Below, one piece after another: positions 42,180 to 53,806 of a stretch of 64,000 nt of DNA. The notes beneath the pieces are model-generated. The model made no database searches. It was not told the DNA's origin and saw only the letters and a list, made by a program, of their open reading frames with translations. The translations under genes and the position numbers were made by a program. The first letter of the stretch is position 1. Each line of letters begins with the position of its first letter. This DNA comes from Cupriavidus taiwanensis LMG 19424 (GTDB lineage Bacteria > Pseudomonadota > Gammaproteobacteria > Burkholderiales > Burkholderiaceae): NCBI RefSeq assembly GCF_000069785.1, contig NC_010530.1:1420001-1484000 (forward strand), written 5' to 3'.

Positions 42180-44460
42180 GCCCCCCCGCCAGCACCGGCA
42201 ACACGCGCGCGGGCAAGCAGGCGGGACTGCTGCCCGGCCACGAACTGGATGCCCTGCTGGGCGGCCGCCATCCCGATCCGTTCGGTGTGCTGGGACCGCA
42301 TCCGGATGGCGACGCCACGCTGGTGCGCGCCTGCCTGCCCGGCGCGGCGTCGGTGGAGCTGGCCGATGCCAGCGGCGCGCCGCTGGCCGAGATGGAGCGC
42401 CTGCACGGCGGCGGCGTGTTCGCCGGCCGGCTGCCGCGCGCGGCCGGCACCGGCGCGGCGGCCTACCGGCTGCGCGTGCGATGGGCCGACGGCACCGAGC
42501 AATGCAGCGCCGACCCCTATGCCTTCGGCCTGCTGCTGGGCGAGCTGGACCTGCACCTGATCGCCGAGGGCCGGCACTTCGAGCTCGGCGCCTGCCTCGG
42601 CGCGCAATGCCAGCGCCTGGACGGCATCGACGGCGTGCGCTTCGCGGTGTGGGCGCCGAACGCGCGGCGCGTTTCGGTGATTGCTGACTTCAACGGCTGG
42701 CATCCGGCTCGGCACCCGATGCGGCTGCGCCATCCCAGCGGTATCTGGGAGTTGTTTATCCCGGCCGCCCTGGGCGCGCAGCCGGGCTGCCGCTACAAGT
42801 ACGACCTGCTCGATCCGCACGGCACCGAGCTGCCCGACAAGGCCGATCCGCTGGCGCTGGCAGCCGAGGCGCCGCCCGCCACCGCCTCGGTGGTGACCGG
42901 TCCCGGCCAGGGTTCGCCTCCGTTCAGCTGGCACGATGACGACTGGATGGCCAGCCGCCAGGAACGCGACCCGTACCGCACGCCGATGTCGGTCTATGAG
43001 GTGCACGTGCTGTCGTGGCTGCGCGCGGCCAACGACCCGCAGCAAGGCTGGAACATCCTGGCCGACCGGCTGGTGCCCTACGTGCAGGAACTGGGCTTTA
43101 CCCATATCGAGCTGCTGCCCATCACCGAGCACCCGTTCGGCGGGTCGTGGGGCTACCAGCCGCTGTCGCTGTATGCGCCCACCGCGCGGCTGGGGCCGCC
43201 GCAGGCCTTTGCCGCGTTTATCGACCGCTGCCACCAGGCCGGCATCGGCGTAATCCTGGACTGGGTGCCGGCACACTTCCCCACCGATCCGCACGGCCTC
43301 GCGCGCTTCGACGGCACCGCACTGTACGAGCACCAGGATCCGCGCGAAGGGTTCCACCAGGACTGGAATACGCTGATCTACAACCTGGGCCGCAATGAAG
43401 TGCGCGGCTTCCTGCTGGCCGGCGCGCTGCACTGGCTGGAGCACTTCCACGCCGACGGGCTGCGCGTCGACGCGGTCGCTTCCATGCTCTACCGCGACTA
43501 CAGCCGCGAGCCCGGCCAGTGGGTGCCGAACCGTTTCGGCGGCCGCGAGAACCTCGAAGCGGTGGATTTCCTGCGCGAACTCAACGCCGTGGTCCATGAA
43601 CGCTGCCCGGGCGCGCTGACCATCGCCGAAGAGTCCACCGCGTGGCCCGGCGTGACCGCCAGCGTCGCCAGCGGCGGGCTGGGCTTCGACTTCAAATGGA
43701 ATATGGGCTGGATGCACGACACCCTGAAGTACCTGGCCCATGAGCCGGTCCACCGCGCCTGGCACCACCAGAAAATGACCTTCGGCCTGGTCTACGCCTG
43801 GTCGGAAGCGTTCGTGCTGCCGCTGTCGCATGACGAGGTGGTGCACGGCAAGGGCTCGATGATCGGCAAGGTGCCGGGCGACGACTGGCAGCGCTTTGCC
43901 GGCCTGCGCGCCTATTACGGCTTCATGTGGGCGCATCCGGGCAAGAAGCTGCTGTTCATGGGCGGCGAGCTGGCGCAGTGGCAGGAATGGAACCACGACG
44001 CCGAGCTGGACTGGCCGCTGCTGGACCAGCCCATGCACCGCGGCATGCACACGCTGGTGCGCGACCTGAACCGCCTCTACCGCGAGCTGCCCGCGCTGCA
44101 TGCGCTGGACCACAGTCCCGAAGGCTTCCGCTGGGTGGTCGGCGACGACAACCACAACAGCGTGTTCGCGTGGCTGCGTCGCGCCGGGAATGGCCGCGAC
44201 GTGGTGCTGGCGGTGGTCAACATGACGCCGGTGCCGCGCTACGGGTACCGCGTCGGCGTGCCGTGCGCGGGCGCATGGCGGGAATGCCTGAATACCGATG
44301 CCGCCGTCTACGGCGGCAGCAACGTCGGCAACGGCGGTACCGTGGCGGCCATCGATGTGCCCTCGCACGGGCAGCCGGCTTCGCTGGTGCTGACGCTGCC
44401 GCCGCTGGCCACGCTGCTGCTGCGCTTCGAGCACGGTGACGGCACCGAAGGCGCCGCGAC

Positions 44461-44464
<4 letters not shown>
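42176..44464 (+). CDS. glgB: 1,4-alpha-glucan branching enzyme
   Basis: 762 residues. Catalytic Asp432 ([14 protein letters not shown]) and Glu485 ([10 protein letters not shown]) keep the 53-residue spacing of E. coli GlgB (405/458), and [11 protein letters not shown] is present. It has the N-terminal carbohydrate-binding modules ([31 protein letters not shown]). It adds alpha-1,6 branches to the linear glucan made by GlgE. ATGA overlaps link it to the treS-mak gene and to glgX on the other side. Confidence 0.95.
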
Positions 44465-46652
<2,188 letters not shown>

Positions 46653-46656
<4 letters not shown>

Positions 46657-48896
46657 GCCGCGCTCGCCCGCACTCGCCGCTGCAGGCGCTGGCCGTGCGC
46701 GCAGGCCTGCTGCCGCACTGGACCGATGCGTGGGACCAGCCCCGCGAGGTCAGTGACGCGGCCCTGCGGCGCGTGCTGGACGGCCTGGGCCTGCCGTGCG
46801 GCAGCCCCGGCCAGTGCGCCGCCTCGCACGCCTGGCTGGCCGCCGACGACGCCGCCCATGCGCTGCCGCCGCTGGTGACCGCCGAACGTGGCCAGCCGGT
46901 GGCAGTGCCGTGGCCGCATACCTTGCCGCAACGCGCCTACCGGCTGACGCTGGAGGACGGCGCGATCATCTCCGGTACCGCGGTGCGCGCCAGCGGGGCC
47001 GGCACCGCGCTGATGCAATTGCCCGCCGTCGACGTCTGCGGCTATCACCGGCTGGACCTGGGCGATGGCCATACCACGCTGGCGGTGGCGCCGCGGCGCT
47101 GCTACGGCGTCGCCGACGCCGTGCGGCATGCCGGCCGCGACCGCGACGACACGCGCGCCACGCCGTGGGGCCTGGCGGTGCAGCTCTACAGCCTGCGGCG
47201 CGGCGCGCCTTGCGGCATGGGCGACCTGACCGCGCTGGCCGAGGCCTGCGCCAGCGCCGCGCGCGCAGGCGCCGACGCCATCGCCATCAACCCGCTGCAT
47301 GCGCCCTTCGCCGCGCTGCCCGGGCGCTACAGCCCCTATGCGCCTTCCAGCCGGCTGTTCCTGAACCCCCTCTATGCCGACCCGGCCACGCTGTTCGGCC
47401 AGGCGGCCGTGGATGCCGCCATCGCCGGCGTGGGCGCGGGCGACACCCTGCAGGCGCTCGAGGCCCGCGGCGAGATCGACTGGATCGCGCTGGCGCCGCT
47501 GCGCTACGCCATCCTGCGCTGGCTGTGGCAACGCCGCGAAACCCTGCTTTCGCGGGCCGCGCTGGATGACTGCGCCGCCTTTCGCGCGCGCGGCGGCACG
47601 GCGCTGCACGCGCATGCCTGCTATGAGGCGATCCAGGCGCAGCGTCTCGGCGACAGCGCCAATGCCAACAACCACCATGCCGCGCCGGACTGGCGCAGCT
47701 GGCCCGTCACGCTGCGCTCGCCGGCGGATGCCGCGGTGGCCGCCTTCGCGCAGGCGCACGCCGACGAGGTCGCCTTCCATGCGTTCCTGCAATGGCTGGC
47801 CGACGATGGCCTGGCGCGGGCGCAGCGCGCGGCGCGGGACGCCGGCATGGCCGTGGGGCTCATCCGCGACCTCGCCGTCGGCGCCGACCCCGGCGGCAGC
47901 CAGGCATGGACGCGGCAGCCAGAAACGCTGGCCGGCTTCCATGCCGGCGCACCGCCCGACTTGTACAACCCGCTGGGCCAGGACTGGGGCGTGGCGGTGT
48001 TCTCGCCGCGCGGGCTGCGCCGGCACGGCTACGGGGCGTTCCTCGAGATGCTGCGCGCGAACCTGTCGCACGCCGGCGGACTGCGTATCGACCACGTGCT
48101 GGGCCTGGCGCGGATGTGGCTGGTGCCTGCCGGCGCGCCCGCCAGCGACGGCGCTTACCTGCGCTATCCGCTGGAAGACCTGCTGCGGCTGGTGGCGCTG
48201 GAGTCGTGGCGGCATCGCGCCATCATCATCGGCGAGAATCTCGGCACGGTCCCGCCCGAGCTGAATGCGGCACTGTCGGCGCGCGGCGTGCTCGGCATCG
48301 ACGTGCTGTGGTTCCAGCGCGAAGCGCGCGCGCAGGCAGACGCCGGGGACGGCGCACTGGCAGCCGACGCCGGCCCGCCGGGCGCGCAGGCGCCCGCGAC
48401 AGCGGCCTTCCTGCCGCCGCGGGCATGGCCCCCGGATGCCGTCGCCACCACCACCACGCACGACCTGCCCACCGTCGCCGGCTGGTGGGCCGGCCAGGAC
48501 CTGGCGTGGCGCGACCGGCTACGACTGCTGGCATCCGGCGAAACCCTGGCGCAGGCGCAGGCCGAGCGCGCGCGCGAGCGCGTGGCGCTATGGCAGGCGC
48601 TGTGCGAGGCCGGATTATGCAGCGGCGCCGTGCCCGCGCCGGAACATGCGCCGCTAGACGCGGTGCTCGCCTGGGTGGGCACGGCCCCCACGGCCATGCG
48701 GCTGCTGCCGGTCGAGGACCTGCTGGGGCTGGCCGAGCAGCCCAACCTGCCCGGCACGACCAGCGTGCATCCCAACTGGCAGCGCCGGCTCGATACCGAG
48801 GTGCGTGCGTGGTTCGGCACCCCGACGCTGCGCGCGCGCGCCGACGCGTGGCGCGGCGGCCGCCGTGGCGCCCGGCCTCCGCCGGCGCGCAGGTGA
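46653..48896 (+). CDS. malQ: 4-alpha-glucanotransferase (amylomaltase)
   Basis: 747 residues, GH77. LRIDHVLGLARMWLVPAG carries the nucleophile Asp, IIGENLGTVPPEL the acid/base Glu, and TTHDLPTVAGWW the third Asp. An approximately 120-residue N-terminal region precedes the barrel, usual for proteobacterial MalQ. It transfers maltosyl units between malto-oligosaccharides, recycling short chains released by GlgX and GlgP into longer ones. It overlaps the glgX stop by 4 bp; the next gene starts 158 bp on. Confidence 0.94.
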
Positions 48897-49054
48897 TGCC
48901 CGTACGTGAGTCCCGTACCTGAGGCCCGTACCAACGCCGCACGCCACCCCGAGCGCTGCGCATGTGCAGTGTCCGGAACCGGCGCCAGCATCGATCGCGC
49001 AACCATCGTCCGATCCGCTAAGCTTGACCCACGCCCATGCGCAGGAGCCCCGCC

Positions 49055-51577
49055 ATGAACGAAGCCGTACGGCCCGAGCATGCCGATGACATCCGCACCG
49101 CCCTGTCCGGCGCCAGCCTGCGGCAGGCCTTTCTCGACCACGTGTTCCATACCCAGGGCAAGCTGCCCGGGCACGCCAGCGAGAACGACCTGTACCAGGC
49201 CGCCGCGCATACCGTGCGCGACCGGCTGGTGCAGCGCTGGATCAGCACCGCCGAAGCCTATCTGGGCCAGCCGTCGCGAACGGTTGCCTACCTCTCGGCC
49301 GAATTCCTGATGGGCCCGCACCTGGGCAACAACCTGATCAACCTGGGCATCTTCGACGACGTTCGCGAAGCCATGGATGCGGCCGGGCTCGACCTCAACC
49401 GCATCCTCGATCAGGAAGTCGAGCCGGGCCTCGGCAACGGCGGCCTGGGCCGGCTGGCGGCGTGCTTCATGGATTCGCTGGCCACACTGCAGATCCCCGC
49501 GCTGGGCTATGGCATCCGCTACGAGTACGGCATTTTCCAGCAGATCATCATGGATGGCATGCAGGTGGAGAAGACCGATACCTGGCTGCGCAACGGCAAC
49601 CCGTGGGAGATCCAGCGCTCGGAATGGGCGGTGCAGGTGCGCCTGGGCGGGCACACCGAGCACTACACCGACGACCGCGGCCACTACCGCGTGCGCTGGG
49701 TGCCGGCCAAGACGGTGGTCGGCGTGCCGTTCGACTCGCCGATCCTCGGCTACCGGGTCAATACCGTGAACACGCTGCGGCTTTGGCGGGCGGACGCAAC
49801 CGAGGCGTTCGACTTCCATACCTTCAACCGCGGCGACTACCTTGGCGCGGTCAGCAAGAAGGTGACCTCGGAGAACCTGACCAAGGTGCTCTACCCCAAC
49901 GACGAAACCTCGCAGGGCAAGGAGCTGCGGCTCGAGCAGCAGTATTTCTTCGTCGCGTGCTCGCTGCAGGACATGCTGCGCCTGCTCGCGGTCGACGGCA
50001 TCCCGGTGACCCGCTTCCACGAGAAGTTCGCGGTGCAGCTCAATGACACGCACCCCGCCGTGGGCATCGCCGAGCTGATGCGGCTGCTGGTCGACGAGCA
50101 TGACCTGCCCTGGAACGATGCGTGGCACATCACGCAGAGCGCCTTCGCCTACACCAACCACACGCTGCTGCCGGAAGCGCTGGAGCAGTGGCCGCTGCCG
50201 CTGTTCGGCCGGGTGCTGCCGCGCCACCTCGAGATCATCCTGGAGATCAACGCGCGCTTCCTTGACGAGGTGCGGATCCGCTTCTACGGCGACGAATCGC
50301 GCCTGGCGCGGCTGTCGCTGATCAGCGAGCATGGCCAGCGCCATGTGCGCATGGCCCACCTGGCCTGCGTGGGCAGCCACGCCATCAACGGCGTGGCCGA
50401 GCTGCACTCGCGCCTGATGCGCGAGGACGTGCTGAAGGACTTCTACGACATGTGGCCGGAGAAGTTCACCAGCATCACCAACGGCGTAACGCCGCGCCGC
50501 TGGCTGGCGCTGTCCAACCCGCGGCTGACCCGGCTGGTATCGGACGCCATCGGCGATGGCTGGATCTCTGACCTCGAGCAGTTGCGCGCGCTGGAGCCGC
50601 ATGCCGACGACGCCGGCTTCCGCGACGCCTGGCAGGCCGCGCGGCTGGCCAACAAGACCGACCTGGCGCAACTGGTGCGCGACACCACCGGCGTGGTGGT
50701 CGACCCGACGTCCATGTTCGACGTGATGGTCAAGCGCATCCATGAATACAAGCGCCAGCACCTCGCGGTGCTGCATGTGATTGCGCTGTACCACCGCATC
50801 AAGTCCGACCCCGGCGCGCAGATCCAGCCGCGCACCTTCCTCTTCGGCGGCAAGGCCGCGCCCGGCTACGCCTATGCCAAGCTGATGATCCGCTTCATCA
50901 CCTCGGTGGCCGATGTGGTCAACCGCGACCCGCAGGTGCGCGACCGGCTGAAGGTGGTATTCCTGCCCAATTTCAACGTCACCTACGGACAGCGCATCTA
51001 CCCGGCGGCGGACCTGGCCGAGCAGATTTCGCTGGCAGGCAAGGAGGCCTCCGGCACCGGCAACATGAAGTTCGCGATGAATGGCGCACTGAATATCGGC
51101 ACCATGGACGGCGCCAATATCGAACTGCGCGAAGCCGTGGGCCATGACAACTTCTTCCCGTTCGGCCTGACCGCGCCCGAAGTCTATGCGTTGCGCGACA
51201 GCGGCTACGATCCGGCGGCGTATTACCACGGCAATCCGCAATTGCGCGCCGTGATCGACCTGGTCCAGCAGGGCTTTTTCTCGCGCGGCGAGCCGGGGCT
51301 GTTCCGTCCGTTGTTCGAGCCCCAGCAGGGGCACGATCCCTACCTGCTGATGGCGGACTTCGCCTCCTATGTCGAATGCCAGCAGGAGGTCTCGGCGGCG
51401 TTTGCCGACCCGGCGCGCTGGCAGCGCATGTCGGTGCTGTCGTGCGCGCGCTCCGGGCGTTTTTCATCGGACCGGGCCATCCGCGAGTATTGCGAGCGCA
51501 TCTGGCATGTTGCGCCGGTGCCGGTGCGGCTGCTGCACCGCGCCAGCGGCGAGCCCTGGCAGGTAGAAGCGAGGTGA
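49055..51577 (+). CDS. glgP: Glycogen/maltodextrin phosphorylase
   Basis: 840 residues from the ATG at 49055 (CAGGAGCCCCGCC upstream; an in-frame ATG at 49037 would add six residues). TVAYLSAEFLMGPHLGNNL at the start, ITNGVTPRRWLALSNP, and the pyridoxal-phosphate region SGTGNMKFAMNGALNIGTMD, whose Lys binds the cofactor, are standard. It releases glucose-1-phosphate from glucan ends. It is separated from malQ by 158 bp, so it may have its own promoter in part. Confidence 0.95.
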   Translation: MNEAVRPEHADDIRTALSGASLRQAFLDHVFHTQGKLPGHASENDLYQAAAHTVRDRLVQRWISTAEAYLGQPSRTVAYLSAEFLMGPHLGNNLINLGIFDDVREAMDAAGLDLNRILDQEVEPGLGNGGLGRLAACFMDSLATLQIPALGYGIRYEYGIFQQIIMDGMQVEKTDTWLRNGNPWEIQRSEWAVQVRLGGHTEHYTDDRGHYRVRWVPAKTVVGVPFDSPILGYRVNTVNTLRLWRADATEAFDFHTFNRGDYLGAVSKKVTSENLTKVLYPNDETSQGKELRLEQQYFFVACSLQDMLRLLAVDGIPVTRFHEKFAVQLNDTHPAVGIAELMRLLVDEHDLPWNDAWHITQSAFAYTNHTLLPEALEQWPLPLFGRVLPRHLEIILEINARFLDEVRIRFYGDESRLARLSLISEHGQRHVRMAHLACVGSHAINGVAELHSRLMREDVLKDFYDMWPEKFTSITNGVTPRRWLALSNPRLTRLVSDAIGDGWISDLEQLRALEPHADDAGFRDAWQAARLANKTDLAQLVRDTTGVVVDPTSMFDVMVKRIHEYKRQHLAVLHVIALYHRIKSDPGAQIQPRTFLFGGKAAPGYAYAKLMIRFITSVADVVNRDPQVRDRLKVVFLPNFNVTYGQRIYPAADLAEQISLAGKEASGTGNMKFAMNGALNIGTMDGANIELREAVGHDNFFPFGLTAPEVYALRDSGYDPAAYYHGNPQLRAVIDLVQQGFFSRGEPGLFRPLFEPQQGHDPYLLMADFASYVECQQEVSAAFADPARWQRMSVLSCARSGRFSSDRAIREYCERIWHVAPVPVRLLHRASGEPWQVEAR

Positions 51578-51784
51578 GCGGCCGCGCGCGGCCTGAGGCG
51601 CAGCACTTTCGCGCGCCTGCGGGCATGGGCCCGCCACGCAGGGTAGTTTCTACAATGCCACAGGTAACAAAGCCCGCCCTGCAGCGCGCGACAGGGCCGC
51701 CGGTGGCGCCGCAAATGCGCCGTTCTGCTGGCATGGAGTTCGCATTGCGCAAGGACCCGATTCCCCAGAAGGCAGGAGCCGAAT

Positions 51785-53806
51785 TTGAACGCCGACCCCT
51801 TTCTCCTCGCCCCCGGCACCCGCTCTGCCGTGCCGCCGCTGGCGCCGTTCGACTGCTTTGCCGCGCCTTCGGCATCGGCCTTTTCCTCGCACGACGATTC
51901 CGCCCAGGATTACCTGTTCGGGCCGGCCTGGCTTCCCGACGGGCGGGTGCGCTTCCGGCTGTGGGCGCCCGACGCGGCCGAGCAGGGCCAGGCGGTACGC
52001 GTGGAAATCGCCGGGCTGGGGCCGGTGCCGATGGCGTGCGGCCCCAACGGCTGGTTCGAGGCAGTCGTGCCGGGCTGCGCCGGCGCGCGCTACTGGTTCC
52101 GGCTCGACGACGGCAGCACCGTGCCTGACCCGGCCTCGCGCTGGCAGGCCGACGACGTCCACGGGCCCAGCATCGTGCCTGCGCGCGACGCCGCCACCGC
52201 GTTTGCTTGGACCTGCCCGGAATGGCGCGGTCGCCCCTGGCATGAAGCCATCCTCTATGAAATGCATGTGGGCTTGTGCGGCGGCTACGCCGGCGCCGCG
52301 CGGGAACTGCCGCGGCTCGCGGCGCTGGGCTTCACCGCGGTCGAACTGATGCCGGTGGCCGAGTTTCCCGGCACGCGCAACTGGGGCTATGACGGCGTGC
52401 TGCCGTTTGCGCCAGAGTCCGGCTACGGCACCCCGGACGAACTGCGCGCGCTGGTCGATCGCGCACACCAGCTCGGCATGATGGTGCTGCTGGACGTGGT
52501 CTACAACCATTTCGGCCCGGAAGGCAACTACCTGCACCGCTATGCCAGCGCCTTCTTCCGTGCGGACTGCCAGACCCCGTGGGGGCCGGCGATCGATTTC
52601 CGCCGGCCGCAGGTGCGGCGCTTCTTTACCGAAAACGCGCGCTACTGGCTCGAGCAGTTCCGCTTCGACGGCCTGCGCCTGGACGCGGTGCATGCCATCG
52701 AGGACGAAGGCTGGCTGGCGGCGCTGCCGGGCGAACTGCGCGCCGCGCTGGCCAACGGCGATGGCGCCCATCGCCATGTGCACCTGGTCCTGGAGAACGA
52801 CAATAACGATGCCGCCCTGCTGGCCGCGGGCTACGACGCGCAGTGGAACGACGACGCCCACCACGCGCTGCATGTGCTGCTGACCGGCGAGGACGATGGC
52901 TACTACCGCGACTACAGCGCGGCGCCCGCCACAGCCCGCAGCGGCCACAGCGACCATGGCGGCCATGGCGACAACGCGGCCGCCGTCCGCGGCGTGCCCG
53001 CGCTGCGGCACCTTGCGCGCGTGCTGGGCGAAGGCTTTGCCTACCAGGGCGAACGCTCCGCGTTCCGTTCGGCCGCCCAGCCGGCGGTGGCAGATGGGGT
53101 ACGACGCGGCCAGCCCAGCGCGCACCTTCCGCCAACGGCCTTCGTCTGCTTCCTGCAGAACCACGACCAGACCGGCAACCGCGCGCTCGGCGAGCGGCTG
53201 GCGCAGCTGGCGGGGCGCGACGTGCTGCGCGCGGCCATCGCCTTGCAGCTGCTGTGCCCGCAGGTGCCGCTGGTATTCATGGGCGAGGAAACCGGCAGCA
53301 CGCAGCCGTTCCTGTATTTCACCAGCCATCCGCCCGAGCTGGCGCGCGCGGTGCGCGACGGACGCCGGCGCGAATTCGCCGCGACCGCGGCGTTCCGCGA
53401 CGATGCGCGCGCGGCGGCCATCCCCGACCCCAACGATCCGGCCACGTTCGAAGCCTCGCGCCCGCGCTTCGACGATGACGGCGAGTGGACCCCGTACTAC
53501 CGCGAACTGCTCGCCGTGCGGCGCCGCGAACTGCTGCACCGGCTGGCCGGCTGCCAGAGCGCCGGCGTCGATGTGCTGGGGCCCGCCGCGCTGTGCGCGC
53601 GCTGGCGGCTGATGGACGGCGTGGAGCTGAGCCTGTGGCTGAACCTGGGCAACGAAGCCGTGCCGTGCACGCGTCCGTGCCACGACCGGAGCACCGCGCT
53701 GCATGAAAGCTGCGCGGGCGCTGCCGCCGCCTTGTCGGCCGGGCTGCTGCCGCAGCGCTGCTGCGTGGCCACCGTGTGCGAGCTCGCCGCGGCACGCGCG
53801 CGATGA
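51785..53806 (+). CDS. treZ: Malto-oligosyltrehalose trehalohydrolase
   Basis: 673 residues from TTG at 51785, with GGCAGGAG at proper distance and no earlier good ATG. RFRLWAPDAAEQGQAVRVEI starts the N-terminal domain. The GH13 barrel has VDHAHQ-type strands: VLLDVVYNHFGPEGNY, LRLDAVHAIEDEGW (nucleophile), VHLVLENDNNDA (Glu), and FLQNHDQTGNRALGERL. It cleaves trehalose from malto-oligosyltrehalose made by TreY. Its stop overlaps the treY start by 4 bp. Confidence 0.93.
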   Translation: MNADPFLLAPGTRSAVPPLAPFDCFAAPSASAFSSHDDSAQDYLFGPAWLPDGRVRFRLWAPDAAEQGQAVRVEIAGLGPVPMACGPNGWFEAVVPGCAGARYWFRLDDGSTVPDPASRWQADDVHGPSIVPARDAATAFAWTCPEWRGRPWHEAILYEMHVGLCGGYAGAARELPRLAALGFTAVELMPVAEFPGTRNWGYDGVLPFAPESGYGTPDELRALVDRAHQLGMMVLLDVVYNHFGPEGNYLHRYASAFFRADCQTPWGPAIDFRRPQVRRFFTENARYWLEQFRFDGLRLDAVHAIEDEGWLAALPGELRAALANGDGAHRHVHLVLENDNNDAALLAAGYDAQWNDDAHHALHVLLTGEDDGYYRDYSAAPATARSGHSDHGGHGDNAAAVRGVPALRHLARVLGEGFAYQGERSAFRSAAQPAVADGVRRGQPSAHLPPTAFVCFLQNHDQTGNRALGERLAQLAGRDVLRAAIALQLLCPQVPLVFMGEETGSTQPFLYFTSHPPELARAVRDGRRREFAATAAFRDDARAAAIPDPNDPATFEASRPRFDDDGEWTPYYRELLAVRRRELLHRLAGCQSAGVDVLGPAALCARWRLMDGVELSLWLNLGNEAVPCTRPCHDRSTALHESCAGAAAALSAGLLPQRCCVATVCELAAARAR